Assembly: GCA_029207755.1 (NCBI GenBank)
Contig: JARCOQ010000007.1
Span: 45,810,325 to 45,874,324 of the forward strand
DNA: 64,000 nucleotides
DNA from: Chamaea fasciata
Taxonomy: Eukaryota > Chordata > Aves > Passeriformes > Sylviidae
Reading direction: 5' to 3'
In this document: one piece after another, positions 37,708 through 48,866 of the stretch
Layout: each line of letters opens with the position of its first letter
How positions within the stretch are numbered: position 1 is the first letter of the stretch
Program-made: the position numbers and the translations under genes
Notes under the pieces: generated by a model
The model's database searches: none
The model's input: only the letters and a program-made list of their open reading frames with translations
Told to the model about the DNA's origin: nothing

Positions 37708-40700
37708 CCACCACTAAACACCTTACATGTTTTGTTCAGATTAGTATCTATTAAAAATAAAAAGAAAAGCACTTTCCAAAAACTGGAATAGCATCTGCAT
37801 TTAGGGTTTTCCACAGCTGGAGGGCTGCAAGAAAGTCGAGGCAAGATCAGGTCTTTAATGAGAGTACTAAGGACTCCACCATATGCACCATGCCAAAATG
37901 ATAAAATGTTAATGAAGTGAAAGTATATTAGTGAATTATTAAAATTTCATTCCTCTCTGCAAAGCACAGAGTAAGAAAAACACAGTGAAGATAATGATAA
38001 AAATAGGATCAAAACATTTGGATCCCTTCACCACCTCCAACATAAAAGCTTTACAAAATCTGGTGCTAAAATTAACATATTAATTGAGTTGCTTCTACAA
38101 ATGATCTACTGTAAAACCCAGTTCAAAACAAGCTGGAGTTGGGGGTAAAATGAGACATAATTCAGTTAAATCTAGATGGGTCAGACCTACAGCCTCCTCC
38201 CATCTCTAATAACCTCTCATAACCCCTCTAATGCCTCTGCTCCTCTCCACAGCAAGCCCAACCAGCAATTAAATTGTCCACAGGAAGATCTCACTGCGGG
38301 AAGTAACAGCGAGCAGGGCTCTCCACGGATGGGCTGGGGGGTTCATGTCTGTGTGCTATGCCAGAAGTTTTGTCCAGGGAAAAGTTTAGCCTCACTATGA
38401 AGCCCAAGAGATAAACCAGAAAGCAGCTCTGTAGCAGGGTCCTGCAGAGGGGAGTCTTGGTGAACCTGGGACCCAAGGCAGGGCCACGGGAGATGTGAGG
38501 CCACTGCTTTCAGTGGGGCAAGCAAAGGTCTGGCAGAGAGCTACGCTAAAAAGAACAAAGGCTTTGCCACATAGTATATAAGAAGCAATTCCCAACAAAG
38601 CAGTCATTCTGTAAAATGCTTTCCAGGGTCTAGCTCGGATTGCCTTGTACATAAAGTCCTGCCTGTTAGAAAGTCTGGAGTGTTCTCCTTGCAACAAAAG
38701 TAAATATGCCCAGACATGGTAAGCGGGCTCGATCAGCAAGCAGGCAGGTAAGCTGTTTGCCATTAGGATCCCACCAGGGAATCTCACACTTGCCTGAGCA
38801 AACAGTTCAGTGCAGGGTCCCACCACAACTCAGAATATGGGAGGTGGGCAACGGAAGAAACTGGTGCAGGCCAAATGCATCTCACTCCTGGAATAACACC
38901 TGTCTTTATTTGGCTTTAATCTATTTTCAGTAAAAGGTAAAACATTCAGTGTTGAAAATTTCATTGTATCAGCTAACATTGATATAAATTCCTGCTAATG
39001 TTGTGAAAAAAATCCCAGTGTCAAACATCAAGGCAGATCTTTCCATTCAGTGGCACCTATCAAGCCCGATCAGAGGTCACAGCCTTGCCATCCGCCTGTC
39101 CTGCAGTCAGTGTGGACACAGAGAAAACCATCTCCAGCAGAGAATCTTAGACTACAGACAAGAGAAATAAAAGAGCAACAAAATACTGCCTAACATAATA
39201 AGTGGAAGCTTTGCCCCCAGTAGACCTAGCCTGCCCGATTTTCACAGACGTTATAGAATAGATGCACTTTATGAAGAGTTTTCTAAGAGCATAATGGGTC
39301 CCTTATATACCTCCCTAAGGGTGGTGGGAACAAACTGATCCCGAGCAAGCAAGTGGCCACCAGCACCTAGGCTAATGTGAAGGTGGTCCTACACAACCCA
39401 CCTAAAAGTTGTGTGTCAGCCATGGTGAGTTTCAGCCATTCCCCAGGCCCCCTTCACCGGCCACCTCCAGAGCAGGGCTATCCCTCTGCCCTGTATCCAT
39501 CCTCAAGGGGACAAACGGGACACAGGGAGCCTCACTCCCTCATGGGCTACACTGACACCCAAGGTATAAACTTTTGGCTTGACAACCAGCTTCAGTTCAC
39601 AACAGTCGTAAGTCTCAAGGATGCTAAAGGTTCCTAAAGTCTTCCAGTGAATTTAGGGAGGGCTTGAGTTGCTGTCATGCTTGGCAGCTCAACTTGAGGC
39701 ATTTTAAATGGAGCAGAATTTCCAAAACTCTAGGAGAGAACTACTTCCCAAAAACTGCCCTGACTTGCAGAGCTTCAGGCTGGTTTCCCAGAATCAGCTG
39801 ATCACTTCGGAAAATACGCAACTGTAATTTTACATGTAACTGAAACACTGCTCTGTTGGAATCCCTTTTTTTTCTTTTTTTCATTATTTTGTTACAATTT
39901 TACTTTGGTTTGGTCATGAGAGAAGGTAACAAGGCAAATGCAGTTTTATTACAAATATGTCAAAACTGTGGCCATAGTCACACTGCATTGTGTTACATCT
40001 GAAGTCACGAAATGGCAAATTCCAGCATCAACCACCAGAGTCCCACTTCAGTCCAGTTGAGGCTTCCGGACAGCCCTGGTAGCTTCTCCTGCCAAGAACA
40101 GCTCCTAACACCAAGACATCTCCTACAACCAAAACCCACCACTTAAACCTATTCGGCATGCCAGGCAGCTTCCCACAAATTTATATAACTTTTCCATGTT
40201 TCCCCCTCAAAACCCTCTGCAAAGCTTAACACCATAAAAACCCTGTTGTGAGCTGACATCAGAGAAATGTTTATTTCCCTGAGCCTCCCTGCTTATGAGA
40301 ACGCACAGACCTAAACCACAGCCCTCACCTTTGCTCTGGACCTTCATCCAAATCCATGTCTAATCTTACAAGCCTCCGAGCTGGCATCCCAGTCATGCTG
40401 GGCAGAGATCAGAAAACGACTGGCATTTTCTGGAACCATTGCTTATATTCTCACCGCCAGCCCCACAGCCCAAACCACATACACACAGCACTGGTGCATT
40501 AGCATGAGTACGCTTGGGAAACACAAACATATTTTCAAAGTTTTAATCCATTAGCAATTGCTAATTAAGGGGCAATTAATTTGACTCCCAGCTCTGCTCC
40601 TAATTTGCCTTGCAACTTTGTGCAGTCCACGTGAAATGCTAAGTTTCAGCTTCCTATGCTCCCACAACTTCTGTGGGTATTAGAACATTAATTTCTGTAA

Positions 40701-41318
40701 AGTGATTTATGATCCATGATGAAAGGCAGTTCAGAGCTGTAAGAACTGCTCCTATTAGTAAAATAACTGGTGCATTTTTTGATCTTTCATTTTAATGGGG
40801 GAAGAAAAAGAAAAGCCTAGCTGAGTATCAGCAATGAGGCTCAAAAGGTAAAAATTGCAAATTGGACACATCTGAAAACATAGACCAGAGAGGCTGGTGG
40901 GGTGGATTTTTCTAACAGCAAAAAAATGACAGGACAACACAAGCATTTAGCTTCTTGCATTTCCCTTGGGAGTGCCTGACATCATAAAACTTTCACAAAC
41001 TAAAATCATTAGAGATAAATAAAGTAGCACAGATGCGGAGGCTGATGAAGGGTCAACCTAGAAGATACCTAATCCAGCTCATTTCCTTCAATGTGTAAAA
41101 ACAAGTAACCGACACGTTTCCTGCCCATGAACCTTCCTGCCGATAAGGGTGCTCCCAACAACAGGAAATTTGCCTCTAGAAGCAAAAGCACACTTTCACT
41201 ACCAAGCCAAACTTTCTGCATCTGAACTCCACAGCAACTAAAAGCAGCATTTGTCTAATCAGAAGTGAGCTGGATTCAACAACTGCCTGACTCCCTAAGT
41301 CTCTTCCCAAAACAGGGA

Positions 41319-41334
41319 GGGGGGGGGGGGGGGG
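41319..41334. repeat. uninterrupted run of 16 G
   Basis: Sixteen consecutive G lie in otherwise ordinary DNA, preceded by GGGA. It is a potential G-quadruplex on the plus strand and a frequent assembly-error site. Confidence 0.95.
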
Positions 41335-41867
41335 TCCCTCCTCCTGCACCCTGGTGTCAGCCCAGCTGCCAACAGGGATTGGGATTCCTCCATCAGAAGC
41401 AGGCACTATTCCCTCTGGCTCCAGCATCCCTTCAGCCTGCTCTGCCTGCAACCAAGTTTTAAAGTCAGGCCTCGGGTTTTTTGGACAGCAAGATCCAAGG
41501 GTGTGTGTAAAAAGGTTACTGATCATCTTCACCTTGGCCCCCTGCAAGATTTACCTCCTGATCTGCAAGACCTGATCACCAGTCTCTGGTTCTCTTAAGA
41601 AATTGTAATGCAGAAAGTGTAATATGCAAGCAAACCAGTCATTTAAGGTTTCAAAGTGATGATTTATCCAGTGGGTGAACCACTAAAGTGCTATTTGTCA
41701 GCTTGGTCACTACAAAATGAAGATTAAAGAGAGCAACAAAAGGAAATGTCTTGGAGAGAATGCAGTGAATACTCAAAGGCATCTCTCTATCACAAACATC
41801 TGAAATCAACAAGCGCTGCCCAAGAAAATAAGCAAAAACATTAACACCTTTCTTGTGAGTTTGCTGT

Positions 41868-41910
41868 GAAATAGCTCTCTCCTGCTTCAAAAGCAAAATA
41901 GCTCTCTCCT
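41868..41910. repeat. short direct repeat AAATAGCTCTCTCCT
   Basis: The 15-base motif occurs twice within 43 bases, separated by GCTTCAAAAGCA, which is itself a near-palindrome. It is probably a small local duplication. Confidence 0.8.
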
Positions 41911-42638
41911 TTCACACGCAATAAACTTTCAATAGTCCAGCGAAGTAAAACTTCAATTTACGACAAAAATAGTCTGATTTTCTCATGCTGCATTCAGCAG
42001 CAATGAAGTATATTTTATCCTCATATCTCTGCTTTTCTCCTCATACCATGCTATAACAGAACTGTGTTTTCTTTTTTTCCTAAAAGCATCGCAAAGGGCT
42101 TCCAGGTCATTCGCCATCTTTTTTTTTGTTTGTTTGTTTTAAATACGTGAGGCAGATGTGTGAAATGGCCTTAATGTGCAAGTCCAAATCATTACATTTT
42201 AATATAACTTCACAATAGAAAGGAAGAGAGAGAGATCAATCCCAACTTTATTTCCCAGGTCCGCAGATGCCCCTGGAAAGAAACATGGCTTGATCATTCC
42301 ATTATAAAAAGTCATCCCTTGTTACTTTTGCCTTTTAAGCCCCACGATCCTTCTGCTTTGAGCCTTTTCTCAGGCTCCCCAGCAGCAGGCCGGGCTGGGG
42401 CAGGACACCAGTGGGCATGGGGCAGGTGGCTGCATCTCCTCAACTCCTCCTCGGACGGAAAGCGTGGGACAGCGTCCAGGGAGGAGAGATGGAGGCGGCG
42501 GTGCGGGGTTTTATTGTAAAATGACCTTGATTTGACAGGCATGTTCTCAGGTTTCAACAGATGCTGTGGGAAAGGCAACAGCAGCCAAGGCGGTCTGCAG
42601 GCATTTCTGATGATATGCAGACTTTTTTCTTCTGCCTA

Positions 42639-42666
42639 TTTTTTTTTTTAAATGGGGGGGGGGGGG
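42639..42666. repeat. T run followed by run of 13 G
   Basis: A T tract, then AAAT, then thirteen G immediately left of the CpG-island shore. It has the same quadruplex potential as the run 1.3 kb to the left. Confidence 0.95.
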
Positions 42667-43170
42667 AGTCTTCTCAGTTTCCATGACAACAGTGTCTCCA
42701 CTTGTCTGTTATTAGATACCATCCGCTTCCTGTGTCTAAATTTTTAAACCAATCAGAAAAGTGTTTATAGATTTTGTAGCTCCTGGGACAGTCCCTCTCC
42801 TCCAAGAGAGCTACTTTAATGACACGTAACGCTCCGGCAGCCAGGGCTGCGAGGCCTTATATTTTCGGCTGCAAAATGATCACAGTTTGTGCTGTTTACC
42901 GGCTGATTCACGGGCTGTGCCAGAGAAAACTGGGGGTTTGCTGCCCGATTTACTGCGCCCTTAACAGACGTTACCATGTCAGATTGTTTTAAAAACCACA
43001 CAAACTCATTTTCATTGTTTGCTGATTTTTGTTTCTGATTCATCCCATGAAACAGCAGGATCTGTCCCTGCGCGACACGCGACCGCCTCGGCGAGGCCGC
43101 TATCCCAATGGAGTATCGGTCCGCGCTGACGGAAACGGGTTCACGGTACAACATCGCCTGCTGCAATTAA
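42654..43170 (-). promoter_or_regulatory. CpG-island shore with CCAAT box, possible intron-1 regulatory element
   Basis: Left of the dense island the sequence stays unusually structured and CpG-bearing. A CCAATCAGA box is at 42749-42757, and 43060-43140 is CpG rich. A minus-strand open frame runs from an ATG near 43152 to a stop near 42816, about 112 codons. It has normal-looking composition, rich in Asn and Gln, but resembles no family I know. The ATG has G at -3. I think a regulatory element is more likely than a coding exon, because no good splice acceptor precedes the frame and it lies within what would be intron 1. Cross-species comparison would decide it. Confidence 0.35.
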
Positions 43171-43996
43171 AGTTTCGGCAAACTGGGCTCTGAGAGCAGC
43201 CGCACTGTAACCGTGCGAGCAGATTTACACAGGCATATTTTTGATGATGTAAATAATACCTGGCCGCATCACAGCCGGCAAGTCAATAAGGAAATCTTTC
43301 TCCAGGGCGCAGGGACACCCGCATACATTGTGAAGGAATTAACACCCGGTAACTCCAGTTAAGTGAAGAGCCGGCACCGAAGACCGACAAGCAACGGGGA
43401 GCTGTTGTGAGAAGGGGAAGATCCCTTTCCCGGCGGCTCTGACAGACCAACGCTACCGGAGGAGGATGCCCTTCAGGCGGGTGTGCAGGCACAGACGGAG
43501 CCCGGGAAGTACCGAGCGGCTTCTTCCCGGGCGGGGATCCAAGCGCCGTCGGCACGCAGGAACAAAAGGGAGCGGTGGGGGGGCTGCCCGCCGCCGGCTG
43601 CGCCGCTGCCCCGCCAGCGCCCGCCGAGCCGGGGCCGGAGCCCGCGGGCCGCGCTGTCGGGGGCACAGCCCGCCCGGGATGCGACCCGGCAGCCGCCCCG
43701 CACGGGGCTCCGGCTCGCCCCAGGGCGCCCTGCCCTTCCCTTCCCTTCCCCACCGCCCGTCGCCGGCGAGGCTGCTCGGCGGCGGGACGGCGGCAGCGGC
43801 GCGGGGCAGCCCCTACTAACGCCCCGGGGCGGCGCCGCTGCTCGCCCGCGGCAGCCGCCCGCCCAGAGGCCCCAAAAGTTTGGCCGCGGCTCCCTGGCCC
43901 GGGAGGGACGGGGCGCGGCGACAGCGGCGAGCCCGGGCGGGCGGGCGGGCACCCGCGCACGCTCCCGATGACACCGCGAAACGCCCCCGCCGTTAC

Positions 43997-44200
43997 CTGT
44001 GTCCGCGTCCCGGGCTCCCGCGCCGCCGCGGGGTGGTGGGCGCTCCCCGCGGCCGCCCCGCTCCGCGCCCCGCGGCGGGAGGCAGCCGGAGGCAGCCGCA
44101 GCCCGCGCCGCCGCTGCCGCCCCCACCCCGCCCCCGGCGGCGGCGCCGCGCCCCGCCGGGCCCTAGCGCCGCCCGCCCGCCCCGCCCCGCCCCGCCGAGC
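43997..44200 (-). other. candidate first exon, minus strand (probably 5' UTR)
   Basis: Read on the minus strand, the island contains CACAG|GTAACG, a good match to the vertebrate donor consensus, with the exon side beginning at 43997. The stretch upstream (higher coordinates) is GC-box-rich promoter-like DNA, so a start site somewhere between about 44.1 and 44.25 kb is plausible; the right boundary given is a guess. No in-frame ATG with a convincing context is present, so I infer an untranslated first exon of a gene transcribed leftward. A chance donor in GC-rich DNA is the main alternative. Confidence 0.45.
44173..44195. promoter_or_regulatory. tandem GC boxes (Sp1/KLF sites)
   Basis: Repeated CCCGCCCCGCCC-type boxes lie back to back in the core of the CpG island, between the two opposed candidate donors. 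This is the usual architecture of TATA-less CpG promoters. No TATA box is visible nearby. Confidence 0.6.
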
Positions 44201-44289
44201 CGTCTCCCGGAGCCGGCGGTCGGTGCCCCCGCCGGGCTTCCCCGAAGGAAACTTCGGGAGAGGGAAGCTGGTGGAGGCGAGATGAGAGG

Positions 44290-44463
44290 TGCTGCGCCCT
44301 CGGGGGTGTTTTCCTGCCGGTGTGCGGGGATGTAGCAGGCTCGAGCGGAGGATGCAGGTCCCACGCTTTCTGTCCCTTTTCCTTCAGGAGAACCCTCTCG
44401 GGCCCGCTGTCCCACCGGGGCCGGGCCTGCCCGCCCCGTCCGCCCGTCGCGGCACAACCGCCG
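44290..44463 (+). other. candidate first exon of a divergent plus-strand transcript
   Basis: A donor-like CCG|GTGAGG lies at 44463/44464 on the plus strand, to the right of the GC-box cluster. Together with the minus-strand donor about 470 bases to the left, it gives the geometry of a bidirectional CpG promoter. The T-rich character of the plus strand from 45 to 58 kb fits rightward transcription. The left end is not determinable. Open reading frames through it are not similar to anything I recognise, so a long non-coding RNA or a 5' UTR is as likely as a coding exon. Confidence 0.28.
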
Positions 44464-47400
44464 GTGAGGGTCCACACGCCTCGGCTGCCTTCTCTGGCCG
44501 TCGTGTTGCGACTGGGAACGGCCTTCGTTCCGCCGGAGCCGGGTGAAAAACGGGACGTGCAGAACTAAAACTGTTATTTTTTACCATCTTACTTGCCGGG
44601 AGCCTCAGCCTGACACCTCCTTGCATCGTATTCACGGCTGAAACCAGAGCAGCCTCCCCATGCCAGAAGAGCCTGCAATGCCGAGGGTGCACCTTGCCTC
44701 CTGCTGCCCGCTCCTCTGCCCCTTTGCAGCTGTCCCCCCCAGTCTCCTCCTGCTGCTTGTCCTGCCTTGCTGCCGCGAAAGCAGGGGATGGGGGGCGTCG
44801 GGCCGAACGGAGGCCCGTCTGCAAGTGCAAAGGCTGACAGGATCTCAGAGGGAGCTGGTGCCATCAGCACTGTCACGCTCTGGGAGACTGTCAAGCCTGT
44901 AATGGGCATTTAATTATTAATTTTAAGTTAGCTTTCTCTAACCAACTCTGTAGAATGACAACTCGAGGTGTATGTGTTTGCTGAAGTGATCACAGGGAAA
45001 GCCTATCTTATCCTTTTAGATTTATTTTATCATAATGTGGGAATGGCTGGTTCAGGATGGGATGAGATTTTTTCTTTTTCCCTAAGGGATACATTCTTGC
45101 TTGGACATAGGATGGAATGACAGCTGTATCCTCCCAATTCTTTTTCCTGCCTACCCAATCTCCACTACTCTACAGAACTGCCAACCCTAGATCAACATGC
45201 TTTGCTGTGGAGACCCAGATTTTGTACTAGCATATTGCGCAACGATGTACAGAAAGTATCAACTCTGAATTTTGATGACAAGATTTGAAAAAAGAAAAGG
45301 AATGGGGTTTTCTATCTGTATCAAATATAGCTTTACTAGGAAATAGAAAATTGTTCCTCTGCCCTTTTCTCTTGCTGTCTCCAAGCTGATTTTGAAAAGC
45401 CGATATAGGTTGGAGTAGCAGTGTAGTCTTTCCATTTGTTGGAATGAAACTTGCTGCCATGAAACTTCTCCCTGCCCCCATCTTGGTCCTAGTTATATGC
45501 CTGAGCATTGCTTGTCTGTGCAGATGGCAAAACCTCCTGTTGATTCCCTGATGCTGGCCTCTTCAATGGATGGATGGGCTCAGTTTATTCCAAAGTGAAT
45601 ATAAAACCTTGGGGTTTCCTGAGAAAAGTTACAGTTTTCATTTTGTAGGTGGTTTTGGTGACACAGAGACAGAGACAATCCCATCCCACAGGATTCCTGT
45701 GTAAGATACACAGGTTCCTTGTTCAGTGCAGTTGAAAGTTTTCTACTGACTGCTCTACAAAAGCTTTGCAAAATTTTCAAAAACTGTGTCAGGATAGATC
45801 AGCCTGGCTTGGTGAATGCCCTTACAGCAAAGCACTGACAAAAATCAGGTGTGGAATGAACCCAACCCCAGGTTCCTCTTCCAGGCTTGTTTCCTGGTTC
45901 AGAGGGATAACCCCGGGAGAAGCTCTCAAAGTAGAAACACCTGATTTAGTTTCAGTGACAACACTCCAAGAGTAGCTGAACATCTGGGCTCAGCTACTGA
46001 TGCAGCTAGAGCTGGGGACCCTGGGCACTGTGTTAATAACAAGATTTCTATTGTTTTAAAAAATATAGATACCTGTTTGCAATGTCATCATATAAGGAAA
46101 TCTCACAGACACCAACAGAGATTCCATGAAGCAATGCCCAAGCCTTGTAATGAACCTGGATAATGCAGGTGCTGATAATCCTCTCAGGGCTACTTTGTAT
46201 AGACAATGCAAACAAGGCATCTTTTCCTGTGCTTACCCATTAACTCTAAGACTCATTTTTTTCCTAATGAAATCAGTTTTAACATTTCTTTGTCCTTTGA
46301 TCAGATTATCCGAATTACTCTGTGCCTGCATCTATGCTAACCACAGCCGTTTGAAACCTCAGCCTAAGTTCCTTCAAAATTTAGCCACAAGTACATGCAT
46401 TTCCCTTCTTCTGTTGTTTGCTTTCAGTGATGCAAGCTTCATTATTCTTTCATTTCTTCCTCCTTCCTCCCACTCATGTATTTGAGGCTTTCTTACATGC
46501 TTTGTAGCTCTACTTCCCACCTCCTCTTCATTTAGATCCTTCCAAAAGAAAAGAGTGTTTTAGAAGACCCACATTTGCAAGGGAAAAATATTAATAGTGG
46601 AAATTTTCTCAGAGATGCATTTTTCCTATGCCTGCAAGTGCATCTTGTCTCTCTGTATCAATCCAAGCAATGTTAACTCTCCCATGTAGAGGCTGCTTTG
46701 TTATCTCTATCTGCCGAATTAAATTAACAGAGATGAAATTCTTACCTGTCTCCAAACTGAGGAGAATTTATGATTTATGCTGTAGAAGTTTTCTGATGTC
46801 CACATCCGTTCATTTTATCTAATTTTCCTTGGAGTTTTTCATTAAGCCTCGTTGTCCTGGGGAGTCTGTAAATCCAAGCTCTCCAGCTAACAACTACTGG
46901 GTTATTTCTGTCTCTTGGCCCAAGTTTGCAGCCCCCAGAGCAGCCCCAGGGCACAGGTGACTCTTCTCCTACCTCAGGAAAAAATGTCACTGCTGCCTCC
47001 TCTCTGCTGCTGGCACAATGTGGTGCTTGCTCCAGGGTCAAACAGAGGAGAGGCCTTGAGCCACAGGGATCCCTCTTGGGAAGGGCTCCAGTCTCACAGG
47101 GGAGGCAGCTCAAAAGGAGCTTGACTGCATCTACTGAGTAGCTCTAGGTCCATCTATAAAACCCCTTGTGCTTCTTCAAGATATTGCTGTAGCAAGATGT
47201 GATTATTTATCCAGGAGTGGAGCTAGGTGTTGCATGAGATGTGAACAGTGCTCCTGTGTGTGCCCTGCCCCACAACTCCACTGTGTTATGTTGATACCCA
47301 TTCCCTTTTTTTACTTCCAAATTTTTGTCAAGACTGGGATATGTGGGGAGCTCCCAGAACACGTGGTGTGGCTAATGGGGGCCACATGAAACTGACCATG

Positions 47401-48001
47401 ACTGTAGTAGGATTTGGTCACCATACAAGTGCTCACTTGTCACTTCCAAAATGTTATTTTATAGCTCTGCTGTTTACCCTGTTTGTTTCTTGCACTTGTT
47501 TGGTCTCTTCATTTGAGCACAAAGATTGAAATACCAGTGCTTTAAGCTAGATCACGCTCTCAAGGGCAAGACTCAGTGACTTTTTTCCACTTACCCATTT
47601 TCTACTCATATCTGACATTGCAAAACCAGGAGGCAAATAAAAAAAAAAAAATTCATCTAATTTTTCAGGTGTATCTAATACACCCAGTTTCTCAGGTTTT
47701 TTGCTTGTCTGATTTGAGGTATGATTTCCATGGGATAAATACCTGTGCAGTTCCAGGTCAATTTGCTGTTGTGTCTCAGATGCACAGGGCACACAGCCCA
47801 GACTCTGCACTGGAACACAGTTGCCACTGCTGTAGACCCCATCACTCTACCATGGAAGGCTGAGCCCCATCAAAAAAAAGAAATACAAGGAGATTACAAT
47901 AATGCCATTCCCTCTTTTATGCTGCTGAATCAAGTCCCATTCGCCTTCCCCTTGAACAGCCAGTGAGACCTTTTATGGTCACGTAGGGGTACTTAGTTAT
48001 G

Positions 48002-48086
48002 CACATATATGTGTTTTCGCACTACTTCAGTAACAGTGTAAGAGTTGAGCATGCACTACTTTTAGTAACAGTGTAAGAGCTGAGCA
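48002..48086. repeat. 12-base palindrome and 34-base tandem duplication
   Basis: CACATATATGTG (48002-48013) is followed by two copies of a 34-base unit (48019-48052 and 48053-48086), each beginning GCACTACTT and containing AGTAACAGTGTAAGAG. The copies differ at only a few positions, so the duplication is fairly recent. Confidence 0.93.
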
Positions 48087-48802
48087 ATAGATTTAATTTT
48101 ATGATCCAAAAGGAAAAAACTCAGGTTCTCTAGTGGACAATGAAACTGGAGTTTTCCACTCTTCCTTATTTTATTTTTGTTAATACCACCTTTAAACTTT
48201 GAATTATCTTCCAAGTATTAAGGCTCATTAGCTTTATTTCAGCTTGTACTTTGTGTTAATGGGACATCTTTTTTTGTAATAAATATGAATCTCTTGAATG
48301 CTAAGGCTTAATTGTTTAATAGAAGTCATTAGTAGAACTATATGTAAGGACTTACAAGAAAGGTAATGGTCTTCTTATGGTTGCTGCTATATCTCTGGTT
48401 GCCAGTGATCTTTCTGGTTTGCCTTCTGCTTATAGCAGGCCTTGAAGTTTTACCTTTCCATCCATGGGATAATCTGATTCCCACATACTGTACTAAACAC
48501 AAGCTCCAGCCTACATACCCCATGCATTTTCCAAGCTCACACACATAAATAAGAGAGACCTTCAGCCTTCCCGCATGACTGAAACATTTTTAAAACAGAA
48601 GAGCCACTTAACCAATGAAATAAAGCATGCTGGTTAAAAAATATTTCACACACACTTTTTCTTTTAGTCTTGCCAATGTCTACTAAATTAAATATCTACA
48701 GATCTGAGCACTTTCAACCCCTTTTGGAATCCTGCTCACAAACACGTCTGTTTAAGTGGTCCTCTGTAAATTCTCTGGGGTCTTTCATGTCTTGCTTTGC
48801 AG

Positions 48803-48866
48803 GCGCCCAGATTTCTCCCGGGAAAATCTCTCCAATGAGCCTAACGGGCCCAGCCAAAATATCACA
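48803..48866 (+). other. candidate 64-base exon, plus strand
   Basis: A GC-richer island in AT-rich surroundings is bounded by a strong acceptor with a long pyrimidine tract (CATGTCTTGCTTTGCAG|) and a donor ACA|GTGAGG. More than one frame is open through it, one giving RPDFSRENLSNEPNGPSQN, so coding status cannot be decided. It is the best plus-strand splice-bounded segment to the right of the CpG island. It could be an exon of a divergent transcript, coding or non-coding, or a conserved element. Confidence 0.25.

Larger units (their letters stand above)
33829..41318. other. non-coding DNA, probably intronic
   Basis: Includes a GC-richer patch at about 35.9-36.13 kb with a TATATAA on the plus strand near 35900 and several CpG, a C/T-rich stretch at 36.4-37.15 kb, and a fossil repeat at 36.8 kb. 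I found no exon with two good splice sites. The 35.9 kb patch could be a weak regulatory element. Confidence 0.45.
43060..44570. promoter_or_regulatory. CpG island, probable promoter and first-exon region
   Basis: This is the only long, very GC-rich, CpG-dense segment in the window. CpG occurs in nearly every ten-base block between about 43.4 and 44.55 kb, and a less dense shore extends left to about 43.06 kb. Elsewhere CpG is strongly depleted, as in a methylated vertebrate genome, so the segment is best read as an unmethylated CpG island marking a transcription start. It holds clustered GC boxes at 44173-44195 and further C-rich Sp1-like boxes near 44121-44135. It has candidate splice donors pointing both ways (43996/43997 on minus, 44463/44464 on plus). 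Long open frames here on both strands are GC-rich artefacts, mostly lacking ATG starts. The gene served is not identified. Confidence 0.88.

Noticed and set aside
43283..44475. Several long open frames (up to about 236 codons) on both strands of the CpG island
   Set aside because: All are Arg/Ala/Pro/Gly-rich translations of GC-rich DNA, overlap one another in different frames, often lack ATG, and show no domain.
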